Part shown: positions 20,715 to 32,141 of the stretch, piece after piece
How positions within the stretch are numbered: position 1 is the first letter of the stretch
How the letters are laid out: the number at the start of each line of letters is the position of its first letter
NCBI GenBank assembly: GCA_003427395.1
Contig: BFEA01000025.1
Coordinates: forward strand, 736,479-794,317
Reading direction: 5' to 3'
Length of the DNA: 57,839 bases
Source: Chara braunii
Taxonomy: Eukaryota > Streptophyta > Charophyceae > Charales > Characeae
Made by a program: the position numbers and the translations under genes
The notes under the pieces: model-generated
Databases searched by the model: none
Seen by the model: the letters and a program-made list of their open reading frames with translations, nothing else
Told to the model about the DNA's origin: nothing

Positions 20715-21707
20715 CTAATTGTCTGTTCCGGTTGGATTGCGGCTGCAAGGGAGGGGGGGACGCCCCCTTCCTCCTCCCTGGCCTCTTCCCCTTCCTCGCC
20801 CTCTGGTTCGTCTGCCTGGAGGCATCGGTTCCTGAAAGCGGGGGCAATCTGGGTCAAACTCGTCATGGAACCACCATAAACACTGCTGACAGAATAACGT
20901 GTCTTGGTTTGCGAATTGCACTTGCATTGCCTGCCCGGTCGGGCGTCGGAGAACCATCCACTCCTTAAATGTATCTCTGACACACGGGTCGCAATCAATT
21001 TTAACGTTGCCTAATCGAGGTTCATCATCTTCTCGCCTATTTGGGGGATGCATGTGGATTATGGGGCCCATCAGATTCTCGACTGCAAACTTGAGTGAGA
21101 AGAGAGCTCCTAGGGGGATACGAAGCGCAATGATGCGGTATTTCGCCGCCGCATCAGCTTTGCGTAGTTGGTCCAGCTCTTGCTGGGTCATCCACGGGTG
21201 GAATGTAACTTTGATTGGTCCTTCCCTAGATGGGATGAAGTCCTGCCCTCTATTAAGCATCTATTGGGCGATCCTCTGCGTCCGTGCAACGTAGGACATG
21301 ACGTTTGGACCTTCGCCGTGCTTTCGACCTCTCCTCTGGGAGGGGTTGAAGTTGGGGTCTTGGTACCAGGCGTCTTCGAAAATTCGGATGAACTGTTCTC
21401 TTTGAGCTACCGATAAATTAACTGCTCGTGTGTCGAAGACTATTATGACTGTTCGTTCTTTGAGCCAAGCGACCGTGGTTGCATCGACTTCAGCGTTTAA
21501 ATTAAGGTAGTTTACTCCATCCACGATTTCGGTACTACCATGGGAGAACGAGGTCTCCGGAAACATGCCATCATCATAGCATGAGTCTAGCAGTGTATGA
21601 ATTCGTGTCATGTCGGCAGGCGGGATGGCGGCTTGTGTTGACGGACCCGGGCGAATTGCGTGGGGATTTGGAGGAGGTTCCCCCGAAGGGGGGTTGGGTG
21701 TATACAT
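20715..21707 (-). pseudogene. LINE-B ORF1, N-terminal domain with zinc knuckle
   Basis: The first ATG is at 21707 (MYTPNPPSGEPPPNP). The frame has one in-frame TAG (21263-21261) exactly where LINE-A has Tyr (LINE-A YMLRKG, here stop-MLNRG), so it is a point nonsense mutation. The domain runs through IRIFEDAWYQDP, VTFHPWMTQQELDQLRKA (LINE-A LTFQPWMNDFQLHEWREA), and a cysteine motif CQQCLWWFHDEFDPDC with spacing C-x2-C-x4-H-x6-C, two residues longer than the retroviral CCHC knuckle. An Arg/Gly-rich RGRGRGRGQGGG tail follows. The frame breaks near a G run at 20752-20759. Likely the RNA-binding part of ORF1p; the N-terminal fold is unassigned. Confidence 0.75.
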
Positions 21708-21728
21708 CCCTGAGGATCTGTGGGGCAA

Positions 21729-23058
21729 GAACTGATTGTGTGATGTGGTGATGACGTCAATCCGAGCGGTCAGAGACTGACTATATCTGTCGGGGGGGTG
21801 GGTTGGGCTGGTTGTGTCTGTTGTGGTATATGTGTTGATGACGTAGGGCGGTGGGAAGTAGAGAGTGGATAGATGTATATACGGTGAGGGGATTTAGTGA
21901 TGACGTGTTCGGGTGTCGGGGGTCAGAGTCGGGGTCGGGGTGGGGAGGTCAGCATCGGTGTACTACGGGCGTGGTCGGGGCCTGGGCAACGAGGGGGGGA
22001 GAGATGGGGCATTGTGTAGGAAGGGAGAGGAGGTGCTAAAGAGAAAAAAGAGGAGGTGTGTGGGTATCGTAAGTCGATGGGGGATGGGAGAAAACTCGGT
22101 ACGTATGACCGATTAAGACGAACCGAACGGACAGTTTGACCGAAAAACCCCCACGAGCGATTTGAACGTCTAACCAGATAACCGAACCGAACGTGCAAAA
22201 TCGACCAACGCGAAAACATATACGGGAAGGGTGGGGGGGGTGTAATTACGTACCCCCGAAGATTACGAACGCGTAAGGAGGGGTGGAGGGGGGGGATGGT
22301 CCGTGGGGTTATAGTAAGGTATGGGGGTGTGACTTATTTGGAGGTCGAGCGATGTGGTATGACCGCAGGGAAAGAAGAAGAGGAAGTGTGTAGGTGAAAG
22401 GGATGGGGGGGGTGAGGGGGGGCTGAGACGATGGTGCGTATGGGGAAGTGGATGAAGCACTTCGAACTCCCCGGGGTTCCACGAGTACAAGATTTTGTGC
22501 GACTTGGACGGGGGTCGAAGGTCAGGGTCGAGGATCAGGGTTGGGGCCAAGATAAGTAGGGTTGGTCTTCAATGGTGTAGGAAAGGAGTGGAAGGGTTGG
22601 GACAACGAGAGAGGAGGTGGGTTGGTGTGACGAGAAGATGAGGGGTGTCGAGAGGAAGAGGAGTTATACTTGCTTGAGAGTGTGGGGCATCTTGGTATGC
22701 TTGCCAATACCCGTGGCAGCCATCCGTAGAGTCTTGGTTGGACTTTTCTCCAATCGCCCTCAAATGGTGCACCCTCGAGACTTCATATGTCGCATCAGGG
22801 ACAGGGCGCGGGCGCCTGTCCCGTTAAATATTGGTACTCATGTCATAAGCTGTATCAATTGACTCGCCTACTCGTCTCCATGTCCCCCCGTCTACTGCTG
22901 GCAGAGGGTTGACCTAGCGATGGTGCTAGGTGGGATGGTGGACGATGACCACTGCTGCCGGCTGCGTGCCTTGGTGGTGGCTGGCGAGGCCAGTCCTCCT
23001 GAACCGGCGGCGCAACGAAAGACTGCTCCGCGCCGGTCGTGACGCCTCCCCCACTTCT
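21729..23058. other. G-rich region upstream of LINE-B; no gene recognised
   Basis: The plus strand is rich in G runs and GTG repeats up to about 22650. It probably contains the 5' UTR of LINE-B, whose start I cannot place. GGGACAGGGCGCGGGCGCCTGTCCCG (22798-22823) can form a GC-rich hairpin. The part next to 23059 directly abuts the U2-like 5' end. Confidence 0.4.
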
Positions 23059-23095
23059 CTACACTTGATCTTAGCCAAAAGGCCGAGAAAGGTAT
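23059..23095 (-). ncRNA. U2 snRNA 5' end, 37 nt (truncated or interrupted)
   Basis: On the minus strand 23095-23059 starts ATACCTTTCTCGGCC and continues with TTTTGGCTAAGATCAAG and TGTAG. These 37 nt equal, as far as I recall, the 5' end of plant U2 snRNA, including the branch-point-interacting region's upstream neighbour. Immediately after TGTAG the U2 sequence (TATCTGTTC...) is replaced by unrelated AGAAGTGGGGGAGG. No Sm site or 3' stem-loops follow. So this is a 5' fragment: a pseudogene, or a U2 gene broken by an insertion. Confidence 0.8.
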
Positions 23096-23124
23096 TGGGG
23101 GGTACTTCCCCCGCCAGTGCGTCA

Positions 23125-23133
23125 TTTTATATA
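23125..23133 (-). promoter_or_regulatory. TATA box upstream of the U2-like 5' end
   Basis: On the minus strand TATATAAAA lies 30-38 nt before the U2 start, the position of the TATA element in plant snRNA promoters. The upstream sequence element expected near -70 (RTCCCACATCG in angiosperms) is not visible; that position lies just before the foldback element at 23182. A GGGGGAAGTACCCCC palindrome sits directly before the start. Confidence 0.45.
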
Positions 23134-23181
23134 TAATAAATAACAATAATAATGTATATTTATCCTTTTTATTTTTATTTT

Positions 23182-24014
<833 letters not shown>

Positions 24015-24136
24015 TTTTATTTTTTATGCGTGATTTCTTTTTATTTTTTTTTATTTTTTATTTTTCTTAATCGGAAAACTAAGAACTAACTCAGGACGAA
24101 CATCCACTTACTGCCTATAAACTCAAGGATCCGGAA

Positions 24137-24880
24137 TTGGGCAAAAATAGAAGTTGTAGGATTACCTTCCCATCATCACTGTCCAGTCACTCTGTGAGGA
24201 ACCTTTATTGCCTAGACGAATTTCCCACCACGCACCCAATGGATACAACTCTAGTTTGCTCTTCACCGGGTCTCTCTTTTCGTCCAACCGTTGGTTTTCC
24301 CACTGCTCGCTCCCACTAACTACTCTTATAATAACTACAATCGACTAACGCTCCCACCACTGACGACGACACTCACACTGCCCCCGTAGTGCCACTGTCG
24401 ATAGAAGAATAGGTTGTAGGGATACCTTCTCGTCATCGCTATCCAAAATACTTGTAAAGAGCCTTTGTTGCCAAGGCGGGTTTCACACCACGCACCCAAT
24501 GGATACAAGTTATCATACAACTCTAGTTTGCTCTTCACCGGGTCTCTCATTTCGTCCAACCGTTGGTTTTCCCACTGCTCACTCGTACTAACTACTCTTG
24601 TAATTATAACTACAGTCGACTAACGCTCCCACCACTGACGATGGCACTCACACTGCCCCCGCAGTGCTGCTGTCGGTAGAAGGCTATAGAGGAGTACCTT
24701 CTTATCATCACTATCCAAAAAACTTGTAAAAAGCCTTTGTTGCCAAGGCGGGTTCCCCACCACGCACCTCGTGGATACAACTCTAGTTTACTCTTCACCG
24801 GGTCTCTCTTATCGTCCAACCATTGGTATTCCCACTGCTCCTTCGTACTGACTATTATCACAAAAAAAATCAACTTATCA
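24137..24880. repeat. Threefold tandem repeat of about 260-275 bp
   Basis: Three units align by their starts TACCTTCCCATCATCACT (about 24162), TACCTTCTCGTCATCGCT (24421) and TACCTTCTTATCATCACT (24695). Each contains CACCACGCACC, CTCTTCACCGGGTCTCTC, TCGTCCAACC and CCCACTGCTC. The third unit is truncated near 24870. No conserved coding frame. Confidence 0.85.
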
Positions 24881-26100
24881 AGAGGCAAAAATACCTAAAA
24901 CTCTGAATTACTACAAACATTCCGACCCTAAATATGAGTTTCTAATTACGAAACACTAGAGAAAATACATGTGACAGAACAGATAATACTAGCCTAGAAA
25001 GCGTCGAGAAAACAAGGAGGTCACTCTTCACGGAACGAACCAGATTTCAAATACAGAGATGAAGAAAGCGCCTAGAATAACACTTTCCAAAGAAGTGTGA
25101 CATCAACTACCTCCAAGTCAGAGGCGTGTGCTAAAACGCACACTATACCGCTTGAATTCAAGGAAAGTATCAAAATAGAGCAACCCATGAATCTAATCTA
25201 TTATGTCTAATAGATGCATAACGTAGTGGAATCTATATGACCATAAAAAAACATGCTCATCTAAGTGAGAAGGTAAGACCGTCAAAGAACATGCTCATCT
25301 AAGTGAGATGGTAAGTATTATTCTACGTTTTAACCAACAGATACAACCAAATACCATGCGTAGGAATGCAAACCAGTGTGTCTATACAATCAATATCGTC
25401 CACAAACCCTCAAAATTCAATATATTCCATAGATCGCCCGATGGGTTTGACACTTCTGTTCTTGGAACTTATGGCACGCTCCCACTGTTGCTGCACACTC
25501 TCTCACTGCCCGTTGCAACACCGTCCCAATTGTTCTTCCAGAACTTGCGCTTGTAGCTCTTGGTTCGCAACTCCCATTAGCTCTTCGTTCGCAACTCCCA
25601 TCCGATGTTTTGGCCTGAGGATCGGGGCTGCTTTCACAGGCACGAGTAGTTAACATGTCTCACACCTACAAATAATAGGGTTGGAGAAATAAATTTTCAT
25701 TAATTTCAAGGGAATGAAACTTAGTCAGATGAAAGGTGAGACGAGGGAGGGGATCGCCTGTGACCCCTATCCTTGATTGCAGAGGCACTTCCCCTCCAAT
25801 CAAGGTTAGGTTAGGATACGAGCACCGAGGACATAGCTCAACTATGTTCTCTACCAGTCGAGATACTTGTTTTTCCATACCGCGTGGCCACCAGACTCAA
25901 CAAGTGTACTTCGCCGCCAAGCACCGACCGACCGAGGGGCGTTAGGTCTGAGCTACATTCGATCTCGAATTAGTGCAGACTTAGCGCACACTCAGCGCTA
26001 CTGGACGCCTACCGGGTCCTCCCCTTTTCTCTTTATTTTCTGAAAAGATCCCCTGTCATTATAGCCCTCCCATCACTACCGTCTTCACCCGAATAGAACG
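24881..26100. other. No gene recognised; short direct repeat
   Basis: AT-rich at first. A 30-nt block beginning AACATGCTCATCTAAGTGAG occurs at about 25250 and 25287. The rest shows no protein, RNA or transposon feature that I can support. Confidence 0.4.
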
Positions 26101-28829
26101 CCCAGTCATTATCGTTGTATGTAGACTGGAAACTTCCTAGCCGGTAGTGACTCGGGTGTGGGGAGGGAGGGTAATTCTAAGAAGGATGCAGGATGCGGGG
26201 CCACTCTGTGAGGGACTGTGATGCCCAACCTCACGCCCGGCGTGACTTCCTGATCGGAGTGGGATGGGGCCCTGGAAGTGCGAAAAAATGGTGTGCCAAG
26301 GATTTTTTGGAAAGTGGAGTCCCAGGTCGGAACTGAGATCTCCTGTGGCAAAGTTTTAGAAGCAGGGGTGCAATATGGCTAGGGGCGGGTTACGCGCGGT
26401 GCGCCCGAGGATGTCTTGGCCCGTTAGTTGAGCGGCGGTTCCGGAAAGCCTCACGATGCGGTCCCTGGGGTTCGGATCTTCGGATGCCGCCACATGGCGC
26501 CTGTCGCTGCATGTTCGGGTTAGGCCCTCTGGTTTCAGGGGGTCGTCGGTCACCGCGTCGCCGACAATTCCCACAAGGCGTGCAAGGTAAGTAGGGAGCT
26601 ATGAAATTCCACGGAACAACTGTTCGCTGATGATACGGGAGGAGGAGACGGAAGGGAGGGAAATTAGTAGAGATAACGACGAAGCCGGGGGATATGAAGT
26701 AGTGCGTGTTGTCCGAAGTGGGGAAATCAGGACACCTCGCATCGCTGGTTGTGGCACAATGGAACTCCCTAGGGCACAATCGGTTCTCGTTTAGGCAGGG
26801 GAATTCCGGGCGTCTTTGTCTGAAACAATCTTCCACGCAAAGGTTGAAATATTTTGGGTCCCACGACGAATCTGAATCTCCCGAATACGTCATCTTGTCA
26901 TCGCGAAGCTACGGAATTCCTTGGCGAGTATTTTTCCAGCTAGAGGAATTTCCGAGCTTCGACGTTTAGAAATAGTTAATTAATGATAACGAATCATCGC
27001 GTGAGTACGTGTACACCACGCTGATTGAATCTCACTTACACGTGCTTACGCGGAATGATTCGCCTCGTCACGGAATGCAAAGATGGCCATCAAACACACT
27101 CAATCATTCTACCGATCATTCAACTCCCCGCTGTTACATACATCAAGGTCTGGCAAGCAACCATCAACTATCTGATTTAGCATGAGCAAAAACGAGAGGA
27201 AAAGCAACAATCACACCATTCATCCTACACAATGCAACATCCATTCATTCCATCAAGATATCCGAATGACGGGGATGATCCCAACAATCAAACATCATGC
27301 ATTACGACAAGAACGCGGAGGGCAAAAGAGGGCCTGACCGGCCGAAACAGAAATTCGCATCCATTGAAGTAAAAAAAATCCGAGATAAAAGTGTCGGAAA
27401 CAAAATAAAGGCGAATCGCCTGTTATCGAGCCCAAAACTTATATACAAGATGAAGGAGGAGATAAAGAAATTGCAAATCCGCGTCCATCAACCTCAACTC
27501 TCTCTCTCTCTCTCTCTCTTCTCTCTGATGCGGACAGTCCGTCGTCGCGCACCAACCCACGAAGTCGTCACCCCGCTTAGTCCTCCCGGACCAGTCAGGT
27601 TCGCCCGCGCCCACAGTCCATCGTGGCCCGCGTCAACCCCGCGCGTTTGGCACCAGCTCGTCGAGTCGCCCGACTCCCACTTCAACTCACCTCTTACTTC
27701 GCTCGTGAGCCGACCCTCACTCATCGCGCTACCCCGAGCTTCCAACAGCTGGTTAAGAGAGTTATCTAATTGCGCAACAAGAATTTATAGCGTGCATGCA
27801 TGCGCGAAGAACACGGAATTACCAGGACTTAGAAAGGAGATCAAGAGAGGGAGCGCCTACGTTCTGCATGGCCAGATCGTGGCATGGGGGACGTAACCTC
27901 TCTCCACGCATCGATCCGAGCATGGAGTCCGAGGGCTGACTAGACTCAGCAAGAGAAAGCGAAGGTGGGAAAGACGAAGTATAAGAAGAAAGATACAGTT
28001 AGAATGGCGCTCGCCTGAAATTACAGTTACACACACGATTAAGGGCGCCGACTAATCAGAGCTCCGTTGCAGCCGCAAAAGGAAGCGCGTAAGCAAAAAG
28101 CGCTGCGCGGCAAAATAAAATCCTAAATTTCAAAATTCCAAAATTCCTATCTAATATAAAAAAGTGAAAAACACTGATACAAAAAAGAAAGTCCGAAATT
28201 CCGAGAGCCATCGTGGCTCGACAAGATTCGAGAAAGAATTCAGAAAGAAAATTCAAAGGGAGCGCAAATTCCCGCGCGATGTCCGCGCCCAAAAAGTCCA
28301 GAACCAAAACAAAAGAAGCGACGTCAACATTTATTAATCGCGAGCACGACGACGCGCCACTCACACAACCAATCAACCAATCGATCGTCCCGGGACTCGC
28401 CCGGCCCTGAACCCAACCATCCGAACAGAGGCGACGAAAGAGGACGAAGAAGCGTGGACACCGATGCAATTTTCCTTCAATCCCATCTCCCGTAATTGGC
28501 CCATCCTTTCCATTTTAGGACCCCTCATTGCTATCGCGCAGAAAATCGTGCGGGGACAGAAATCGGTTCGTCACATATGTGACGCCCAGGGGGTTCCAAT
28601 CTTAAGCAAACTCCCGCTTGCTTGAATCTTGACACATGTTTATTTATCTAATCGATCGACACCCGGAGATTTTTACGTTGCCACTTACCGTGTGAACGAG
28701 TGTGGAAGTCATTCAGTGTGGCTGACACAACTCTAAGCTACCAATTCCTCAGGAGGGGCCCTTGACAATCTAAGGAGGGGATTACCCGTGCCATCGTTGT
28801 GGCGCGCACACCAATCAACCGATCACTGA
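26101..28829. other. No gene recognised
   Basis: Mixed-composition sequence with scattered frames up to 199 codons, none with a recognisable domain. One minus-strand frame (26893-26390) is Cys- and Arg-rich, and a plus-strand frame (27297-27896) runs through a (CT)n tract at 27497-27522; neither looks conserved. It could hold the 3' end and LTR of the gypsy element at 28830-32123 (minus strand), but I could not find matching LTRs. Confidence 0.4.
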
Positions 28830-30892
28830 TCAATGTCCACTGGGGAGGGGAAACGGAAGGCGATACATGGGGGCGTGGCGAGAGGGTGGATTGACGGGAA
28901 GCGGGGCCAGGAATCGGTCCACCTGGGCTACCGATTCCAGAAGCTCCTGATAGCGGACGATTCGATGGAAGCGGGGGAAACGATTGCCACTGTGGGGGAG
29001 AGAAGCGAGATAGTCAGGGTACAAGGTGGTGAAAGTACGGAAAAGCGCCCCGCGGAAATGGTCGAAGTTCTCGCATGTGGGGATAGTCCCTGTAATCATG
29101 CAGTAAACTTTGACGATGTTGTGGCCTCGCCACGCGACACTAAGGAGAAGGGTATGGAGGCAGAAGTCAGGGAGGGCGCATCGGGTCGACGGGTGGGGGT
29201 GAACGGTTACGACAAGCCGGGTGGCGTAGAAGAATCGGAAGGTGTCGATGGGGAAGGGATTGCAGGGGAAGGTGACGCGGGTGGTGAGTTGGCGGAGGAT
29301 GAGGTGATCAAGGGGATGACAGGATAACGACCGGGGATGAAGCCCGATGACCCGCATCAGTACAGGCTCGAACTGATGGACGGTCGAGGGCAGAGGGGGA
29401 GGAGGATCGGCTTCGTCGCCGCCGTGTTGGTGCGGTCGAAGTCTCGGCTGCTGGTTCTCCATCATCTGGCTTAAGCGGCTCGGGATCTCGGGTGGAATCG
29501 TCAGCGATCGCTAGATCGGGCCCGCTGGGCCGCTTGCGAACTCCAGTTGCCGCTTACCAGCCTCTATCTCCTCTCTTCGGCACGCCGCCTCGGGGTCTTC
29601 CTCCTAAGTGTCCGCCTGTTCCGCCTCCTACGCCGAGATCTCCCACTCGGACTCCTCCATTTCTAGTTCTTCTTCTTCTTTTTTTGCTTCGTCCTCTTCC
29701 TCTGCGCTCGGTTCTCCCTCGCTATGTTCACTGTAACTCCCTTCTTCCGGGGTCTCTTCCTCATCGTCTTCTTCGACAGCTTCTTCCTCTTCGTTTGTGC
29801 CTCCTTCCTCCTCCTCTTCTTCTTCGATCGCTATCTCCTCGTCTTCGGAGGCCAATCGATCTTGGAAGTAGGCGAGATCAACGATGTCCCGTGGGTTCAG
29901 ATACCCTCGCTATGATGGCGGGTTATGGCTGCTTCCCTGCTCCTCCAGACACGTTGACCACTGAAGGTACGACGTTAAGGTCCGCACGAGGACGTGCGGG
30001 ACCGGGCTCTCATCGCTCTGCGAGACGATCTCGAGGGGAAGATCGTCTGCTAACTGCGCAAGGGGGACCGTGAGCTCCTGCACGATTAGCTGGCGATGGC
30101 CGATGTGCACCGATCCGAACAAGAATCCAAGGAGATCGCCCTCCACGTCCGTCCTCCAAGCTTGGATGACCAACAACTCCAGGTACGCGAACCGCTCGCG
30201 GTGATTCTCGTCGCGCGTCCACATAAGGCTCACCCCGACCAAGCACACCGAGAGATCGACGAAGTGCTCATGCCACAACCTCCAATGCCCTGGGTTGAGG
30301 AGGGGGGCAGCAAGCGATTCTAAGCACAAAGAGAAGCGAGGGTGGACACCGGACTGCCAAAAGGTGGGGAAAAAAGATGGGAGAACGAAGGTGAAAGGCT
30401 GGAGGTGGTTCATTGAGGACGGGGGAAGGGGACGAGTTCAAGGAGCACCACCGTCGGCTCGTGCTGGAATGCCCGGATCCTGTCGAGGTCGATGTCGTCT
30501 GTGTGGACAAGATTGTCCCCGCGGCGTGTGAGTCAATGGTTCCACTCGGCCGCCAACTGCTGAGCCCACTGTCGTAGCGACGTCCGGATGTCAGTATGTC
30601 GTAGTGGACTGATTGCGCTGATATCGCCACTGAAACCGACGACGGTGGACACGTGGCTAACCCTCGGGGCTGACCGCCGATGGACAACTACTGCTTCGGC
30701 CAGCACCACTGCCCGCTGACTGCTCGCAAATCGGAATTCGGTTGCCGCGTATACTCCCGTGGTGCAGAAAAATTGCGCAAGCCGTAGGAGGTCCAGATTG
30801 AAGCGCGGATGATAAACCTGCCGGATTGCTGAGATGTATCCACGTGGCGCCAGGAGATGATCGCCCAGGGCTCGCTCAGTGAGAAAACTCAT
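28830..30892 (-). pseudogene. Extra ORF(s) downstream of integrase, gypsy element C
   Basis: The ATG at 30892 overlaps the integrase stop by 17 nt. From there minus-strand frames follow each other with stops and shifts: 30892-30533 (MSFLTERALGDHLL...RQWAQQLAAEW), 30413-29910 (GHWRLWHEHFVDLSVCLVGV...DVEGDLLGFLFGS), an acidic Glu-rich stretch (29855-29628), and 29465-28830 (FDHFRGALFRTFTTLYPDYL...VDRFLAPLP). I recognise no domain. The position after integrase is where some Ty3/gypsy groups carry an env-like or other third ORF. I see no signal peptide or clear transmembrane segment, so env is not supported. Confidence 0.45.
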
Positions 30893-32123
30893 GGCGATGG
30901 TGGTGGGACGGAGTATGAGAAGGGGTGCGCGAGGCAGGGAAGGAAGAAGGCAATGAAGAGTCGTTGTCTTCTTCCGTGGCGAGAGAAGAGGAAGAGGATA
31001 CGAGAGATGGGGAAGAGGGGAGAGGGCGGAGATAGGACACGTGGAGGATGATCGGCCGAGCCGATCGGCTTCCCGAAACCTCCGGCACGAGGTGCACGGT
31101 GTTCACTCCGTTCGGCCCAAGCTCGATCACTTGGAATCGCCTGAAGAATTGTGGCGCTATCTTACCCTGGCGAGCACATTTCCTCACCTGCACCAAGTCC
31201 CCTAATTTGTACTGGGGCCGCTGACCCGCGTTCCCGTTCCGGGCCTCGTAACTGCGGACCTGCTGGTCGTGGGCCAACTGGGTCATTCTCTGGCGTTTTC
31301 GGGCCAATCGGGGCAGGGACCTTTCCATGTTGCTTGGCCTTGTCTCGAACCGTGACCTTTGTGGGTCGTCGGTTCAATGAAGATTCGTACGGGAAGCTTG
31401 GTATTGAAACGCAGACCGCACTATTGGTCCTTAATTGAAAAGGGCTCAGTCCCGTCGATTCGTGGGGCGTCCCTCGATGGACTGCCAGGATGTGATCTAC
31501 GATATCGGGCCGGGGTCTGGGGTCCCTTGCCGTGAAATTGTGTCGTAGCGCAGTCTTGATCACCCTATTTGCATTTTCTACCAAACCATTAGATTGCGAC
31601 ATATGGGGTGCGGTGTTCCGAATAGCGCCGCCGTGTACGACTAGGTTCCTCAGGACTTCCCCTCTGAATTCTACCCCATTATTGGTCAAGATTTCCTCCG
31701 TGTCCTGGTGCATCCCTAAAAACCGATTGACGTATCGCGCAATTTCGGTCGCCTGTCGCGTACGACAGAGATACGCCTCGATCCATTTCGAAATATGGTT
31801 CACGAACACTAGTAGGATTGAATATTCACTGCTATTAGGTCCAGGGGGTACCACAATATCGGTAGTATCCATGCTAACTCTTTGAAACGACTGTTCTACT
31901 ACCGTCGGAACTATCGACCTTGGTGGCTGAATCGGCGCCTTATCGGCAGCGCAGACCTGACAGTTCGCGACGATGAATTTCACATCGTCGTGAATATTGG
32001 ACCAATACCATTCATTCTTGTCGATGGCCGCTTCCGTGATTCGTACGACAAAATGGGCAGTAGTTTCCTCATGCGCTGTCTTCACCCAGTCATACCTCAT
32101 GAACGGGTGCGGTGTCGGCGCGA
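30876..32123 (-). pseudogene. Integrase of gypsy element C (frameshifted, active-site change)
   Basis: Minus strand. An HHCC-like zinc region (AHEETTAHFVV ... YWSNIHDDVKF, then CQVC) leads into the catalytic core: SMDTTDIVV, ISKWIEAYL, ILTNNGVEF, SQSNGLVENANRVIKTAL. In active DDE integrases the second acidic residue lies in T/S-D-N-G; here it is T-N-N-G, so the Asp is lost. A frameshift near 31325 leads into the C-terminal part (RLARKRQRM, YKLGDLVQVRK, PQFFRRFQVIELGPNGV, ILHVSYLRPL), ending at 30876. RT and RNase H, expected upstream (right) of 32123, are absent; a palindrome marks the break. Confidence 0.85.
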
Positions 32124-32141
32124 ATACCCTTACAAGGGTAT
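32124..32141. repeat. ATACCCTT-AC-AAGGGTAT palindrome, copy 1
   Basis: Eight-base arms with a 2-nt centre, extended by flanking GCGA/CCGC to 12-bp arms with one mismatch. The same 18-mer occurs at 47208-47225 with other complementary flanks. In both cases TTTTTGCA follows 9 nt after the palindrome. This copy sits exactly where the gypsy C integrase loses homology. Confidence 0.8.

Larger units (their letters stand above)
12739..21728 (-). mobile_element. LINE-B, L1-like non-LTR retrotransposon
   Basis: Minus-strand LINE with ORF1 N-domain (21707-20715), Pro-rich linker, ORF1 C-domain (18520-17591), ORF2 (17604-13354) and 3' UTR (13353-12739). It is less decayed than LINE-A and serves as the reference for reading it. 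It is interrupted by a hAT-like element at 19052-20475 within the linker. The 5' end lies somewhere beyond 21728 in G-rich (plus strand) sequence and cannot be set. Confidence 0.85.

Noticed and set aside
26390-26893. Cys/Arg-rich 167-codon minus-strand frame as a small secreted protein
   Set aside because: No signal peptide, odd composition, no homology that I recognise, and equally long random frames nearby.
28785-28845. CHRCGAHT...C zinc-knuckle-like peptide on the plus strand
   Set aside because: Spacing does not fit CCHC, the frame has close stops, and the surrounding element is on the minus strand.
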